Below, one piece after another: positions 26,256 through 34,819 of a stretch of 64,000 nucleotides of DNA (its first letter is position 1; every line of letters starts with the position of its first letter). The position numbers and the translations under genes were made by a program. The stretch is taken from the NCBI RefSeq assembly GCF_003121295.1, contig NZ_PHNC01000031.1:126439-190438 (forward strand), in the 5' to 3' direction. Source of the DNA: Streptomyces orinoci. GTDB lineage: Bacteria; Actinomycetota; Actinomycetes; Streptomycetales; Streptomycetaceae. Below the pieces are notes generated by a model. The model did no database searches, was not told the origin of the DNA, and saw only the letters and a list, made by a program, of their open reading frames with translations.

Positions 26256-27107
26256 ATGACCTCGTCACCCGCCCCCTTACCCTCCGAGTCGCCGGCGCCC
26301 GCCCGGCACCGGCTGCGGATCCGCATCATCAACTCCGGTTTCCCGGCGGACCCTTGGGAGGACATCCAGATCAGGCCGCTGATCGATGGCGTGGACCTGC
26401 TCGAGGACGCCTTTGAGTTCGCGGAGCACCAACCGGTGTGCGGTGATCCCCGGCTTTGGCTGGTCCCCGAAGGCCCGTTGACGGCGCGCGAACAGCCGCA
26501 CCGGGTACAGCTCGCCGATCAGGACTGCGGCTGCCACGGCGCCGTAATGCTGACCATACGGCGCGACGGCGACACGGTGCTCTGGACCTGGCAGGTCGAG
26601 ACCGAAGATGCCCGCCCCATTCCCGAGTCCCGGTTCGACGCCGAGCAGTACGACGCCGAACTGGAGCGCGCGGCATGCGACTTCGGCTGGGAGTGGCCGG
26701 CCCAGACAGTCGCCCGGCTGCTGGGGGACACCCTGCGCTCCCACACCTCATGGCTCGAACGCTGGTCGTGCGGGATCGACGACATATGGACGAACTGCCA
26801 CGACCATGTCTGCATCCGCTTCTCCTCCACCGAGGTGGACGCGGACGGCAGGCTCGTCTGCGTCGAGACCTTCAGCGGCACACTGCCGGTCATAAACGCC
26901 GATCCCGTGCGGCAAGCGCAGTCCCTTGCCGCACGGTTCCTCGCGGGCGACCCACGGAAAGCCGAGGGAATGCACGCCGACGACCAGGCCGAGAAGCTCG
27001 CCCATGGCTGCGAGAACGATGGATACTCGCCCCACTCCAACGGCCCGGTGCCGTCCGAATACCGAATGCCGGCGGACACCGTTGGGACCGCGCCCGGAGA
27101 GGCGTGA
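26256..27107 (+). CDS. Conserved hypothetical protein
   Basis: A 283-aa soluble protein with no family I can name. It begins MTSSPAPLPSESPAP, then LRIRIINSGFPADPWEDIQI. Cys pairs occur in DCGCHGAVMLTIRR and a Trp/Asp-rich part in FGWEWPAQTVARLL. The ATG at 26256 lacks a clear ribosome site. The open frame extends far upstream to 25074 through the antisense of the membrane gene, which is not credible as coding. Confidence 0.6.
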   Translation: MTSSPAPLPSESPAPARHRLRIRIINSGFPADPWEDIQIRPLIDGVDLLEDAFEFAEHQPVCGDPRLWLVPEGPLTAREQPHRVQLADQDCGCHGAVMLTIRRDGDTVLWTWQVETEDARPIPESRFDAEQYDAELERAACDFGWEWPAQTVARLLGDTLRSHTSWLERWSCGIDDIWTNCHDHVCIRFSSTEVDADGRLVCVETFSGTLPVINADPVRQAQSLAARFLAGDPRKAEGMHADDQAEKLAHGCENDGYSPHSNGPVPSEYRMPADTVGTAPGEA

Positions 27108-27186
27108 CCGTCCGGCCCCCCGCCAGGCCCCCGGTCCGGCAGTGGGGCCGTCCCCACGGCACCGTCTCCGATGGGGGTGCTGGAGA

Positions 27187-28080
27187 TCATTCCGCTCCGA
27201 CGCGGGCCAGCCCCGTCCGGTAGGCGATGACGACGAGTTGCGCCCGGTCGCGGGCGCCCAGTTTGACCATTGCGCGGTTGACATGGGTCTTGGCGGTCAG
27301 CGGTGTGACATGCAGCCGCGCGGCGATCTCGTCATTGGACAGACCGGTGGCGACCAGGGTGACCACCTCCCGTTCCCGCGGTGTGAGGGCGGCCAGGAGC
27401 GGCACCTTCTCGGGGTCGGGGACGGCGGGCTGGGACAGGAAACGGGCGATCAGGGCCTTGGTCGCGGCCGGCGACAACAGCGCGTCGCCCGCGGCCACCA
27501 GCCGTATGGCGTCCAGCAGTTCACCGGGGTTGATGCCCTTGCCCAGGAAACCGCTCGCGCCGGCGCGGATGGCCTCGGCGACATATTCGTCGTCCTCATA
27601 CGGCACGCCCAGCAGTTCACAGATCACCAGGGAGGGGATCGGCAGCGCAAAGTCCTGGACCAGGTCGGCCGGGCCTCCGGCGGCGGCCATGGCGTCCAGC
27701 CGCTCGGCGACGATCCGCTCCACGGCGGGGGCCAGCTCCCGCATCCGGCGCACGGTGAACCGGCCGGTGAGCAGCCGGCGGAACCGGGTGTGCTCCGGCG
27801 CGTCCATCAAAATGAACCACCCGGGTGCGGGCGGCGGCACCGCGCCCTCCTCCAGCGGGATGCTCGCCCGCAGCATGCGCCGCCGGGAGCTGAACCGTGG
27901 ATCGGAGAGCACCGTCCGGATGTCCGCGTACCGGGTGACCAGCCAGCCGGCCGCCCCGTCCGGGAAGGTCACCCGGGCGACCGGGGCCTCCTCCCGGAAC
28001 GCCCGGTACTCCGGCGGCGGGTCGAACGGGCAGGTCCGTGTCACGGGCTGGGTGGCGGTGGCCGGGCATGCGTCGCTCAC
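27187..28080 (-). CDS. Chimeric ORF: N-terminal half of a cytochrome P450 fused to C-terminal half of a NarL/LuxR response regulator
   Basis: The 297-aa frame is continuous. Residues 1-163 are the start of a bacterial P450: TCPFDPPPEY, WLVTRYADIRTVLSDPRFSS, the helix-C region MDAPEHTRFRRLLTG and LPIPSLVICELLGVPYED. The I-helix, ExxR and heme-Cys regions are absent, so heme chemistry is impossible. From residue 164 it becomes the end of a receiver domain (DEYVAEAIRAGASGFLGKGI) and a complete LuxR-type HTH (LTPREREVVTLVATGLSNDE). The phospho-acceptor Asp is missing. GTG 28080 has a good GGAAGGGA site inherited from the P450 gene. A deletion joined two genes in frame at about 27589-27600. Confidence 0.85.
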   Translation of the reverse strand: MSDACPATATQPVTRTCPFDPPPEYRAFREEAPVARVTFPDGAAGWLVTRYADIRTVLSDPRFSSRRRMLRASIPLEEGAVPPPAPGWFILMDAPEHTRFRRLLTGRFTVRRMRELAPAVERIVAERLDAMAAAGGPADLVQDFALPIPSLVICELLGVPYEDDEYVAEAIRAGASGFLGKGINPGELLDAIRLVAAGDALLSPAATKALIARFLSQPAVPDPEKVPLLAALTPREREVVTLVATGLSNDEIAARLHVTPLTAKTHVNRAMVKLGARDRAQLVVIAYRTGLARVGAE

Positions 28081-28203
28081 AGGCGGTCCCTTCCAGACGG
28101 TGCGAAGTCCTGCCGCCCACCGTGCCGTTGTCGCCCATGACCTGTCGTCGCCCGCCCGCAGACACTTGACCTACCGCGACCGCGGTACGAGAGGCGAGCG
28201 CGG

Positions 28204-30147
28204 CTACCGCGAACGCGGACGGCGGGCAGGGGCGCCGGCCGCCGCCCGCCGCCGCACCTGAAGCGCCGTCAGGCGCCGTACCACGGCGAGGGCGAAGCCG
28301 CAGGCCGCGATCATCAGCAGATTGTCGATGACCCCGGGGACCAGCAGCAGCCTCGACTCGGCGGGGTCGTCGGTGTCGTACCAGGCGTCCTGGCCCGGGA
28401 CGGAGAGGCTGAGCAGCCCGTAGATCAGCTCCACCACCCAGAACACCCACCAGGCGTTCAGCACCGCCCGGGAGGCGCGCCGCGGGCTGTGGCCGTCGGG
28501 GTCGCTGGCGGCCCAGATGTCATCGGTGACCAGCTTGGGTATCCAGAGACTGGCGACGGGCGTGAACCAGCCGCCGAGCGCCCAGCCCCGGCGGTAGCGC
28601 TGCCGGGCGGGCTCGAAGACTTCGGCGTTGATACGGACCCGCCAGAACCAGAGCAGCCACATCACGATCACCGGCACCATGAGCAGCCCTTCGAGCAGCT
28701 CCAGCGCGGTGAACCGGGACTGGGCCCGGTCGGCCTGGGCACCGGGATAGTCCGCCCCGGTGGAGATGACATGGGTCAGCGTACGGACCAGGCGGACCTG
28801 GAGGGCGAGGTACCCGAGCATCACCAGGGCCAGCGCGGCCAGCAGCGCCTGGAGGGCGATCGCCATGCCACGCGGGGACTCGGTCAAGTCGGCCTCCTCC
28901 CGCGGCACCACGGACCCGGACGGCGGCGGTCCGAAGCCGGGCAGGGGGGCGGCTCCGGGTACGGCCATGGCCATCGCTCCGGGGTCGGCCCCCGGCCCGG
29001 GCATGGCAACTGCTCCGGGCCCGGACCCGGGCCGGGGCATGGCAGCCGCTCCGGGCACGGCCCCCGGCACGCCCCCAGGCCCGGCAACGGGCACGGCCCC
29101 CACCACACCCCCCCGCCCAGCAACCCGCCCAGCCGCGGCCGCCTCCGCGACGGGGACCCCGGCAGCGGGGACCCCAGCTGCGGGCACCGTCCCGCCGGAA
29201 CGCACCCCGCCAGCGGGCCCCGGCCCCGCGGCCGGGGACTCCACATCCAGCAGCTGAGCCGCCTGTCTGCCCAGCCCCGCGAGCACCTCGCCGGGCAGCC
29301 AGGGCCCGGCGGCCGCCGCGTCATGGCGGGTGTACTCCACCAGTTCGGCGACGTCCGGCCGTCCGTCGGGGTCCTTGGCCAGACAGCGGGCCATCAGCTC
29401 GCGCAGGGGCCCGTCCGCCACCCCCGTCAGGTCCGGCTCCTCCTCCGCGACCCGGAACATCAGCGCGTGCAGCCCGCTGTCCGGCGTACCGAAAGGCGTC
29501 CGCCCGGTGGCCGCGAACGCCAGCACCGCCCCGTAGCAGAAGACATCGGAGGCACTGGTGACGCGCCGGCCCCGCACCTGCTCGGGGGACATAAAGCCCG
29601 GCGAGCCGAGCACCGCTCCGGTGCGGGTGGCGGGCCCGTCCGGCAGCGGGTGCAGGGCGCGGGCGATGCCGAAGTCGATGACCCGGGGCCCGTCCACGGT
29701 GACCAGCACATTGGAGGGCTTGAGATCGCGGTGCACCAGGCCCGCGCCATGGATGTCCCGCAGGGCCAGGGCCAGCCCGTGCGCCAGGGCCCACACGGAG
29801 TGCCCGGGCAGCGGACCGTAGTCCTCGGTGATCACCGTGTGCAGAGACGGCCCGGCAACATAGCCGGTGGCCACCCAGGGGATGGCGGCTTCGGTGTCCG
29901 CGTCCAGCACCGGCGCCGTCCAGGCCGCGCCGACCTTGCGCGCCGCCTCCACCTCCAGCCGGAACCGGCGGCGGAACTCGGGCTCATGCGCGACCTCCGG
30001 CCGGATCACCTTCACGGCCACCGTGCGCCCGCCCTCGGACCGGGCGAGGTAGACCTGGCCCATGCCGCCCTCGCCCAGCTTGCGCAGCACCCGGTACCGG
30101 CCGACCCACTGCGGTACCGGCGGCTGCACCGGTGACATTCCGCCCAT
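28204..30147 (-). CDS. Serine/threonine protein kinase with C-terminal DUF4328 membrane domain
   Basis: A 647-aa Hanks-type kinase. Residues about 15-270 carry the Gly-loop GEGGMGQVYLAR, the Lys in TVAVKVI, catalytic HRDLKPSNV, DFGIAR and SPGFMSPEQ. A 140-residue linker of Ala/Gly/Pro/Val repeats follows, with MPGPG-type units. The C-terminal 220 residues have four helices and the DUF4328 pattern WRVRINAEVF, RRGWALGGWFTPVASLWIP and DIWAASDP. It is presumably a membrane-tethered signalling kinase whose DUF4328 part senses or anchors. ATG 30147 follows GAGAGGGA. Confidence 0.9.
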   Translation of the reverse strand: MGGMSPVQPPVPQWVGRYRVLRKLGEGGMGQVYLARSEGGRTVAVKVIRPEVAHEPEFRRRFRLEVEAARKVGAAWTAPVLDADTEAAIPWVATGYVAGPSLHTVITEDYGPLPGHSVWALAHGLALALRDIHGAGLVHRDLKPSNVLVTVDGPRVIDFGIARALHPLPDGPATRTGAVLGSPGFMSPEQVRGRRVTSASDVFCYGAVLAFAATGRTPFGTPDSGLHALMFRVAEEEPDLTGVADGPLRELMARCLAKDPDGRPDVAELVEYTRHDAAAAGPWLPGEVLAGLGRQAAQLLDVESPAAGPGPAGGVRSGGTVPAAGVPAAGVPVAEAAAAGRVAGRGGVVGAVPVAGPGGVPGAVPGAAAMPRPGSGPGAVAMPGPGADPGAMAMAVPGAAPLPGFGPPPSGSVVPREEADLTESPRGMAIALQALLAALALVMLGYLALQVRLVRTLTHVISTGADYPGAQADRAQSRFTALELLEGLLMVPVIVMWLLWFWRVRINAEVFEPARQRYRRGWALGGWFTPVASLWIPKLVTDDIWAASDPDGHSPRRASRAVLNAWWVFWVVELIYGLLSLSVPGQDAWYDTDDPAESRLLLVPGVIDNLLMIAACGFALAVVRRLTALQVRRRAAAGAPARRPRSR

Positions 30148-30167
30148 CGCGCCCGATTCCCTCTCGT

Positions 30168-30191
30168 GATCGAAGTCGCGATCGAAGTCGC
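30168..30191. repeat. 12-bp tandem duplication in the kinase leader
   Basis: GATCGAAGTCGC occurs twice head-to-tail, 21 bases upstream of the kinase ATG. It could be a paired binding site or a simple slip duplication. Confidence 0.6.
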
Positions 30192-30228
30192 GTCTGCAAG
30201 GAGAGCATAAAGAGCAGGCGTTACGGTC

Positions 30229-30316
30229 CGGACGGCGCCAAGTCCCCGGCCACCGGCCCGTCTCACCGGAACCGGACGGCGCCGAGCCCCCGGCCACCGG
30301 GCCCTCTCGCCGGAAC
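30229..30316. repeat. Two 44-bp tandem repeats plus a partial third
   Basis: Units 30229-30272 and 30273-30316 differ at a handful of positions, and the first bases of a third unit follow. They fill most of the gap between the kinase and the PucR-family gene. No coding sense is evident. Confidence 0.75.
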
Positions 30317-30348
30317 CGGACAGCACAACCGCAGCACCCCAGCACCGT

Positions 30349-31554
30349 TCACCCGGCCCCACCGCGCTCACCGAGCACCCGCAACGCCCGTAGCCCCACC
30401 GCGAGATCGGCCACCGCGCCCGGGTCACGCAGTGAACGGCCGGTCAGTTCCTCCACCTTGCGCAGGCGGTAACGGACCGTATTGCGGTGGCAGTAGAGGG
30501 AGCCCGCCGCCAGGGCCGTGGAGCCCGCGGCGGCGAACCAGTGCTCCAGGGTGTCCAGCAGCCGGGCCCGTTCCCCGGATGGCAGGTCCAGGAGCCGGGC
30601 GAAGACCGAGCGGGCCACCCGCCCGGACTCCTCCGGGGCGGCCGCCACCAGCAGGTCAACCGGGCTGTCGGCGAAGCGGGCCACGCCCGCCGCCCGGCCG
30701 CGCAGCCCGGCCAGGGCCAGCCGGGCCAGGCGCAGCGCCCGGGGTGTGTCCTGGAGCGGACGGTACGGCGGGCTGACGCCGACCCGGCCGGCCGCGGCCC
30801 GGGAGAGCACCCGCAGGATCGTCTCCTCACCGCCCCCGTCGGGGACCGCCACCAGCCCGACCTGGAGGTCGGGCAGCAGCCGCCAGGCCGAGCGGGCGCG
30901 GTCGGCCAGCAGCCGGGCCTCGATGCCGGGCAGCGCCTCCCGGCCCGGCGCGGGCACCTCGGCGGCCACCACCACAAACGGCCCCCCGGCCGGCAGCCCC
31001 AGCGCCCCGGCCGCCTCCCAGAGCGTGGTGCGGTCGGTGAGCAGCCCCGAGAACAGCGCCTCCACCAGCACCGACCGTTCCCGCTCGCGTTGCAGCAGCA
31101 GTTCCGAGGCGGCCTCCCGGTAGGCCTCGCCGGCCGCCGCGGCCAGCCCTTCCTGCACCCACCAGGCGGCCAGGGCGGCGATGGTCTCGGCGGTGACGTC
31201 CTCGGCATCGCGGAAGGCGTCGGCCAGTTCGGCCCACAGCAGCCCGGAACCGATCCGGTAGGCGTGCAGCAGCTCGCCCAGCGGCGTCCCCTGACGGGCC
31301 CGCTGCCGGCCGGTGTCCCGCGCCACCGCCTGCTCGGCGGCGTCCTGCCCGCCCGCCAGCTGCCCCAGGACCAGGGCCGCGTTACGGCGGCAGGAGGCCC
31401 GCAACTCCTCGGCGGACACATGGACTTGACTGCCGTAGTAGGGCACCTCGGCGGCGATACGGGCGGCCATCCGGTCGCCGAGTTCGGCGGCCCGTTCCAG
31501 CAACAGGGCCGCCACGGGCGCTATTCGGGCAGGCGGGGACGGAGTGCGGCACAT
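30349..31554 (-). CDS. PucR-family transcriptional regulator
   Basis: A 401-aa protein. The N-terminal two thirds is a ligand or GGDEF-like sensory region. The C-terminus carries the PucR helix-turn-helix YCHRNTVRYRLRKVEELTGR and the trailing VADLAVGLRALRVL. Such regulators commonly control purine, amino-acid or secondary metabolism genes. ATG 31554 was chosen; the upstream extension to 31608 has no support. It is divergent from the SGNH hydrolase and could regulate it. Confidence 0.85.
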   Translation of the reverse strand: MCRTPSPPARIAPVAALLLERAAELGDRMAARIAAEVPYYGSQVHVSAEELRASCRRNAALVLGQLAGGQDAAEQAVARDTGRQRARQGTPLGELLHAYRIGSGLLWAELADAFRDAEDVTAETIAALAAWWVQEGLAAAAGEAYREAASELLLQRERERSVLVEALFSGLLTDRTTLWEAAGALGLPAGGPFVVVAAEVPAPGREALPGIEARLLADRARSAWRLLPDLQVGLVAVPDGGGEETILRVLSRAAAGRVGVSPPYRPLQDTPRALRLARLALAGLRGRAAGVARFADSPVDLLVAAAPEESGRVARSVFARLLDLPSGERARLLDTLEHWFAAAGSTALAAGSLYCHRNTVRYRLRKVEELTGRSLRDPGAVADLAVGLRALRVLGERGGAG

Positions 31555-31701
31555 GACCGGCAGGCTACAAAGCCGTGTCCGGCCGGGGCACTTGTTGTGC
31601 CGGGGCACAACGGGGCGGGACGAGCCCTGTGCTTCGGCACATGGCCTGGGCGGCGGCGGGCAGCGACGATACCGACAACGTTACCGGCCGGTTTCGTAAG
31701 T

Positions 31702-31791
31702 TCCTTTCCGCTGCCCCCGGCAGTTCGACTGCCCGCGTCAGTTCCGCTGCCCCCGCAGCTCCGCTGCCCGCGGCAGTTCAGCTGCCCCGTC
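31702..31791 (+). repeat. Degenerate 17-18-bp repeats upstream of the SGNH hydrolase
   Basis: About five units built on CCGCTGCCC and CAGTTC recur at a 17-18-base period and stop just before the AGGAGG ribosome site. They lie in the leader of the hydrolase gene. Confidence 0.55.
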
Positions 31792-31802
31792 CAGGAGGAA
31801 CC

Positions 31803-32828
31803 GTGCCCACAGCCGCATCGAAGCGCACCCAGCTCCGCACCGGCAAGCGCCTCGGCGAGCGAACCGGCAAGCGCCTCGCCAAGCCCACCGGCAAACGCAC
31901 CGGCAAGCCCCTCGGCAACCGGCCCCTGGCCCTGGCCGGCTGCGCCCTGCTCAGCACCACCGTGGCCCTGGCAGCCACCCCAGCCCAAGCCACGCCCGCA
32001 CGCCCCGCCGCAGCCACCGGCACCTTCGTGGCGCTGGGGGACTCCTATGCGGCCGGCGCCGGCATCCCCGCCCTCTCCGCGGGTCTGTGTCTGCGCTCGG
32101 ACCACAACTACGCCCACCGTGTCGCCGAGAAGCTGGCCCCGGCCGCCTACCGGGACGTCACCTGTGCCGCGGCCAAGACCGGCGCGCTCACCGCCCGGCA
32201 GACCGATGCCGGGATCCCGGTCAACGGCCCCCAGCTGGACGCGGTCACCCCGGACACCTCCCTGGTCACCCTCACCATCGGCGGCAATGACATCGGCGTC
32301 ACCGATCTGGGGTTTGTGGATGTGGTGGCCGTCTGCACCGCGCTGGCCCCCACCAACCCCCTGGGGGCGCCCTGCCGCGACCACTACGGGGACGGCCTGG
32401 CCAAACGGCTGGACGCCACCGCGCCCAGGCTGGCCGACGGGCTGCGGAGGATCCACGCCAAGGCCCCGGGGGCCCGGGTGCTGGTGGTCGGCTATCCGGC
32501 GATCCTGCCCGCGGACCCGGTGAAGTGCCTGGGCAAGGTGCCCGTCACGGTGGGCGACACCGCCTATCTGCGGTCGGTGCTGGGCCAGGTCAACAGCATG
32601 GTGGCGCGCACCGCCGCCGCCAATGGCGCCACCTATGTGGATGCCTTCAAGGCCACCGAGGGGCACGACAGTTGCTCCTCCGACCGCTGGATCGAGGGGC
32701 TGCTGCCCCTGGCGCCGGCGGTGCCGCTGCACCCCAACGCCCGGGGTGAACAGGCGATGGGCGACGCGGTGCTGGACACCCTCAGCGCCCTCGGGGACGC
32801 TCCCCGGCGGGCAGCGTCCACTCGTTGA
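31803..32828 (+). CDS. Secreted SGNH/GDSL-family hydrolase (lipase-like)
   Basis: A 341-aa secreted esterase or lipase. Block I is VALGDSYAAGAG with the catalytic Ser, block III is TIGGNDIG and block V has the Asp/His in VPLHPNARGE. The signal peptide is unusually long: about 40 basic residues made of TGKR-type repeats precede a hydrophobic core and an ATPAQATPA cleavage region. GTG 31803 follows AGGAGGAACC. Cys residues in the mature enzyme are typical of Streptomyces lipases. It is divergent from the PucR-family gene. Confidence 0.88.
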   Translation: MPTAASKRTQLRTGKRLGERTGKRLAKPTGKRTGKPLGNRPLALAGCALLSTTVALAATPAQATPARPAAATGTFVALGDSYAAGAGIPALSAGLCLRSDHNYAHRVAEKLAPAAYRDVTCAAAKTGALTARQTDAGIPVNGPQLDAVTPDTSLVTLTIGGNDIGVTDLGFVDVVAVCTALAPTNPLGAPCRDHYGDGLAKRLDATAPRLADGLRRIHAKAPGARVLVVGYPAILPADPVKCLGKVPVTVGDTAYLRSVLGQVNSMVARTAAANGATYVDAFKATEGHDSCSSDRWIEGLLPLAPAVPLHPNARGEQAMGDAVLDTLSALGDAPRRAASTR

Positions 32829-33030
32829 CCAGCAGCCGCGCCCGTCCCGCGTCCCGGGCGAAGACCAGCACCTGAAGCCGCCAGCGCGAGCGGCGGCCGC
32901 AGGGCGCGGCGGTGGAGCGGATGCCGCGGCCGCCGAGGAAGGCACGGACCTCCTCGGCGGCCGCGGCGCTGGCCACCCGGGCCACCGGGACCAGCAGCCC
33001 GTAGGGGTAGCGGCGCCGTCTGCCGAACAC
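32782..33030 (-). CDS. Small hypothetical protein downstream of qcrB-like gene
   Basis: An 82-aa frame starting GTG 33030, six bases after the qcrB-like stop. It reads YPYGLLVPVARVASAAAAEE, then a GGRGIRSTAAP turn and VLVFARDAGRARLLVNEW. The beta-alpha-beta pattern recalls DUF2007-type small signalling proteins. There is no ribosome site and its end overlaps the convergent hydrolase gene by 47 bases, so it is only moderately supported. Confidence 0.45.
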   Translation of the reverse strand: MFGRRRRYPYGLLVPVARVASAAAAEEVRAFLGGRGIRSTAAPCGRRSRWRLQVLVFARDAGRARLLVNEWTLPAGERPRGR

Positions 33031-33036
33031 GGCCGG

Positions 33037-34695
33037 TCAGTGCCGGACTTCGGCCGGCTCGTGGTGATGAGCCGCCAGCAGCGCCTCGTATTCCTCCCTG
33101 GTGACCTTGGGGATCTGGCCGGTGGGGCCGAAGTACGCCTGGGACATCCGCACCCGCAGCCGCTCCAGCCAGCCGATCTGCCGGACGTTGCCGTTCTCGT
33201 CCACCGAGGGCGGCATTTCCAGCGGCTGGTACTGGTGGTGCACGGTGAGCGCGTAGCGGTCCTCCTGCACCAGCGGTTCGTGCACCTCGACGAACTCGCC
33301 GTGCGGCAGCCGTACGATGCGCCCCGACTCGCGCCCGTGCAGCACCTTCTCCCGGTCCCGGCGCTGGAGCCCCAGGCACCAGCGCTTGGTGACCACAAAG
33401 GTGAGCACCGGCAGCACAAAGAAGCCGATCCGCACCGTCCAGGTGATCGCGTTGATGGAGAGGTGGAAGTGGGTGGCCCACAGGTCGTTGCCGCCGCCGA
33501 TCAGCAGCAGGCTGTACAGGGCGAGCCAGGCGGCGCCGAAGGCGGTACGGGTGGGGTTGTTGCGGGGGCGTTCGGTGACATGGTGTTCGCGTTTGTCGCC
33601 GGTGACCCAGGCCTCGAAGAAGGGGTAGAGCCACAGCGCCAGCAGCACACAGGGAAAGACCAGCAGCGGAATCAGCACGCCCAGCACCAGGGTGTGGCCC
33701 AGGAAATTGATTTCCCAGCCGGGCATCACCCGGATCAGGCCCTCGGAATAGCCCATGTACCAGTCGGGCTGGGCGTCGGTGGTCACCTGGTCCGGGCGGT
33801 AGGGGCCGTACGCCCAGATGGGGTTGATCTGCGCGATGGCGGCGAACACCCCGATGATCCCGGAGACCAGGAAGAAGAAGCCGCCCGCCTTGGCCATATA
33901 GACCGGCATCAGCGGCATGCCCACCACATTCCTGTTGGTCCGTCCGGGCCCCAGGCCCTGGGTGTGCTTGTGGTAGAAGACCAGGATCAGATGGGCCACC
34001 AGCAGGGCGGCCATGATGCCGGGGATCAGCAGGATGTGCACCATGTACAGCCGGGGCACCCAGATGGTGCCGGGGTACTGCCCGCCGAAGAGGAACATCA
34101 CCAGATAGGTGCCCACGATGGGCAGCGAGAGAATGGCGCCCTCCATAAAGCGGATACCGGTGCCGGAGAGCAGGTCGTCCGGCAGCGAGTAGCCCATAAA
34201 GCCGTCGAACATGCCGAGGATCAACAGCCCGGCGCCAATGAGCCAGTTGAGCTCGCGCGGCTTGCGGAAGGCGCCGGTGAAGAACACCCGCGTCATATGT
34301 GCCAGCATCGACAGAATGAAGACCAGCGCCGCCCAGTGGTGCAACTGCCGCAGCAGCAGCCCGCCCCGGATGTCAAAGCTGATATCCATGGTGGACTTGA
34401 ACGCCTCCGACATCCGGACGCCGTTCAGCGGGGTGTAACGCCCGTGGTACACCACCTCGTTGAGGCCCGGCTTGAAGAACAGCGTCAGATAGACGCCGGT
34501 GACGATGATGATGAGGAACGAGTAGAGGGCGACCTCGCCCAGCATGAACGACCAGTGGTCCGGAAAGATCTTCCGGAGGTTGGCCTTCGCCAGGGAGAAC
34601 AGGCCGACCCGGCCGTCGGCCCAGGTGGCGATCCGCTCTCCGACGGGGGGTTGGGAGGTGCGGCCCGCCTGAGGTGCCTGCTGTTGCTGCGACAT
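33037..34695 (-). CDS. Cytochrome bc1 complex cytochrome b subunit (stand-alone paralogue)
   Basis: A 552-aa actinobacterial cytochrome b. Helix B carries the heme ligands in RQLHHWAALVFILSMLAH and helix D the second pair in YMVHILLIPG and LVAHLILVFYHKH. The quinol site is represented by NPIWAYGPYRPDQ. The long C-terminal extension (RRDREKVLHGRESGRIVRLP) is the actinobacterial type. It normally lies with qcrC, qcrA and ctaE, but none of these is adjacent here, so this is probably a second copy. Upstream of ATG 34695 the bases are AT-rich, suggesting its own promoter. Confidence 0.92.
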   Translation of the reverse strand: MSQQQQAPQAGRTSQPPVGERIATWADGRVGLFSLAKANLRKIFPDHWSFMLGEVALYSFLIIIVTGVYLTLFFKPGLNEVVYHGRYTPLNGVRMSEAFKSTMDISFDIRGGLLLRQLHHWAALVFILSMLAHMTRVFFTGAFRKPRELNWLIGAGLLILGMFDGFMGYSLPDDLLSGTGIRFMEGAILSLPIVGTYLVMFLFGGQYPGTIWVPRLYMVHILLIPGIMAALLVAHLILVFYHKHTQGLGPGRTNRNVVGMPLMPVYMAKAGGFFFLVSGIIGVFAAIAQINPIWAYGPYRPDQVTTDAQPDWYMGYSEGLIRVMPGWEINFLGHTLVLGVLIPLLVFPCVLLALWLYPFFEAWVTGDKREHHVTERPRNNPTRTAFGAAWLALYSLLLIGGGNDLWATHFHLSINAITWTVRIGFFVLPVLTFVVTKRWCLGLQRRDREKVLHGRESGRIVRLPHGEFVEVHEPLVQEDRYALTVHHQYQPLEMPPSVDENGNVRQIGWLERLRVRMSQAYFGPTGQIPKVTREEYEALLAAHHHEPAEVRH

Positions 34696-34819
34696 CCGAT
34701 TGCCCGATCTGTCCGCTATGTGCGATTTTCAGAACAATCGCACGCTTGTCACCAGTCCTCCATCTTCCAGGCTTTTGGCGACCAAATCGGGATTTGCCAG
34801 GGAGTGTCGGGTCAGCCGG

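Noticed and set aside
25074..27107. 677-aa version of the hypothetical gene at 26256
   Set aside because: The extra N-terminus is an out-of-frame reading of the PadR-linked membrane gene.
30229..30316. CRISPR-like repeat
   Set aside because: The units are directly adjacent without spacers, and there are no cas genes.
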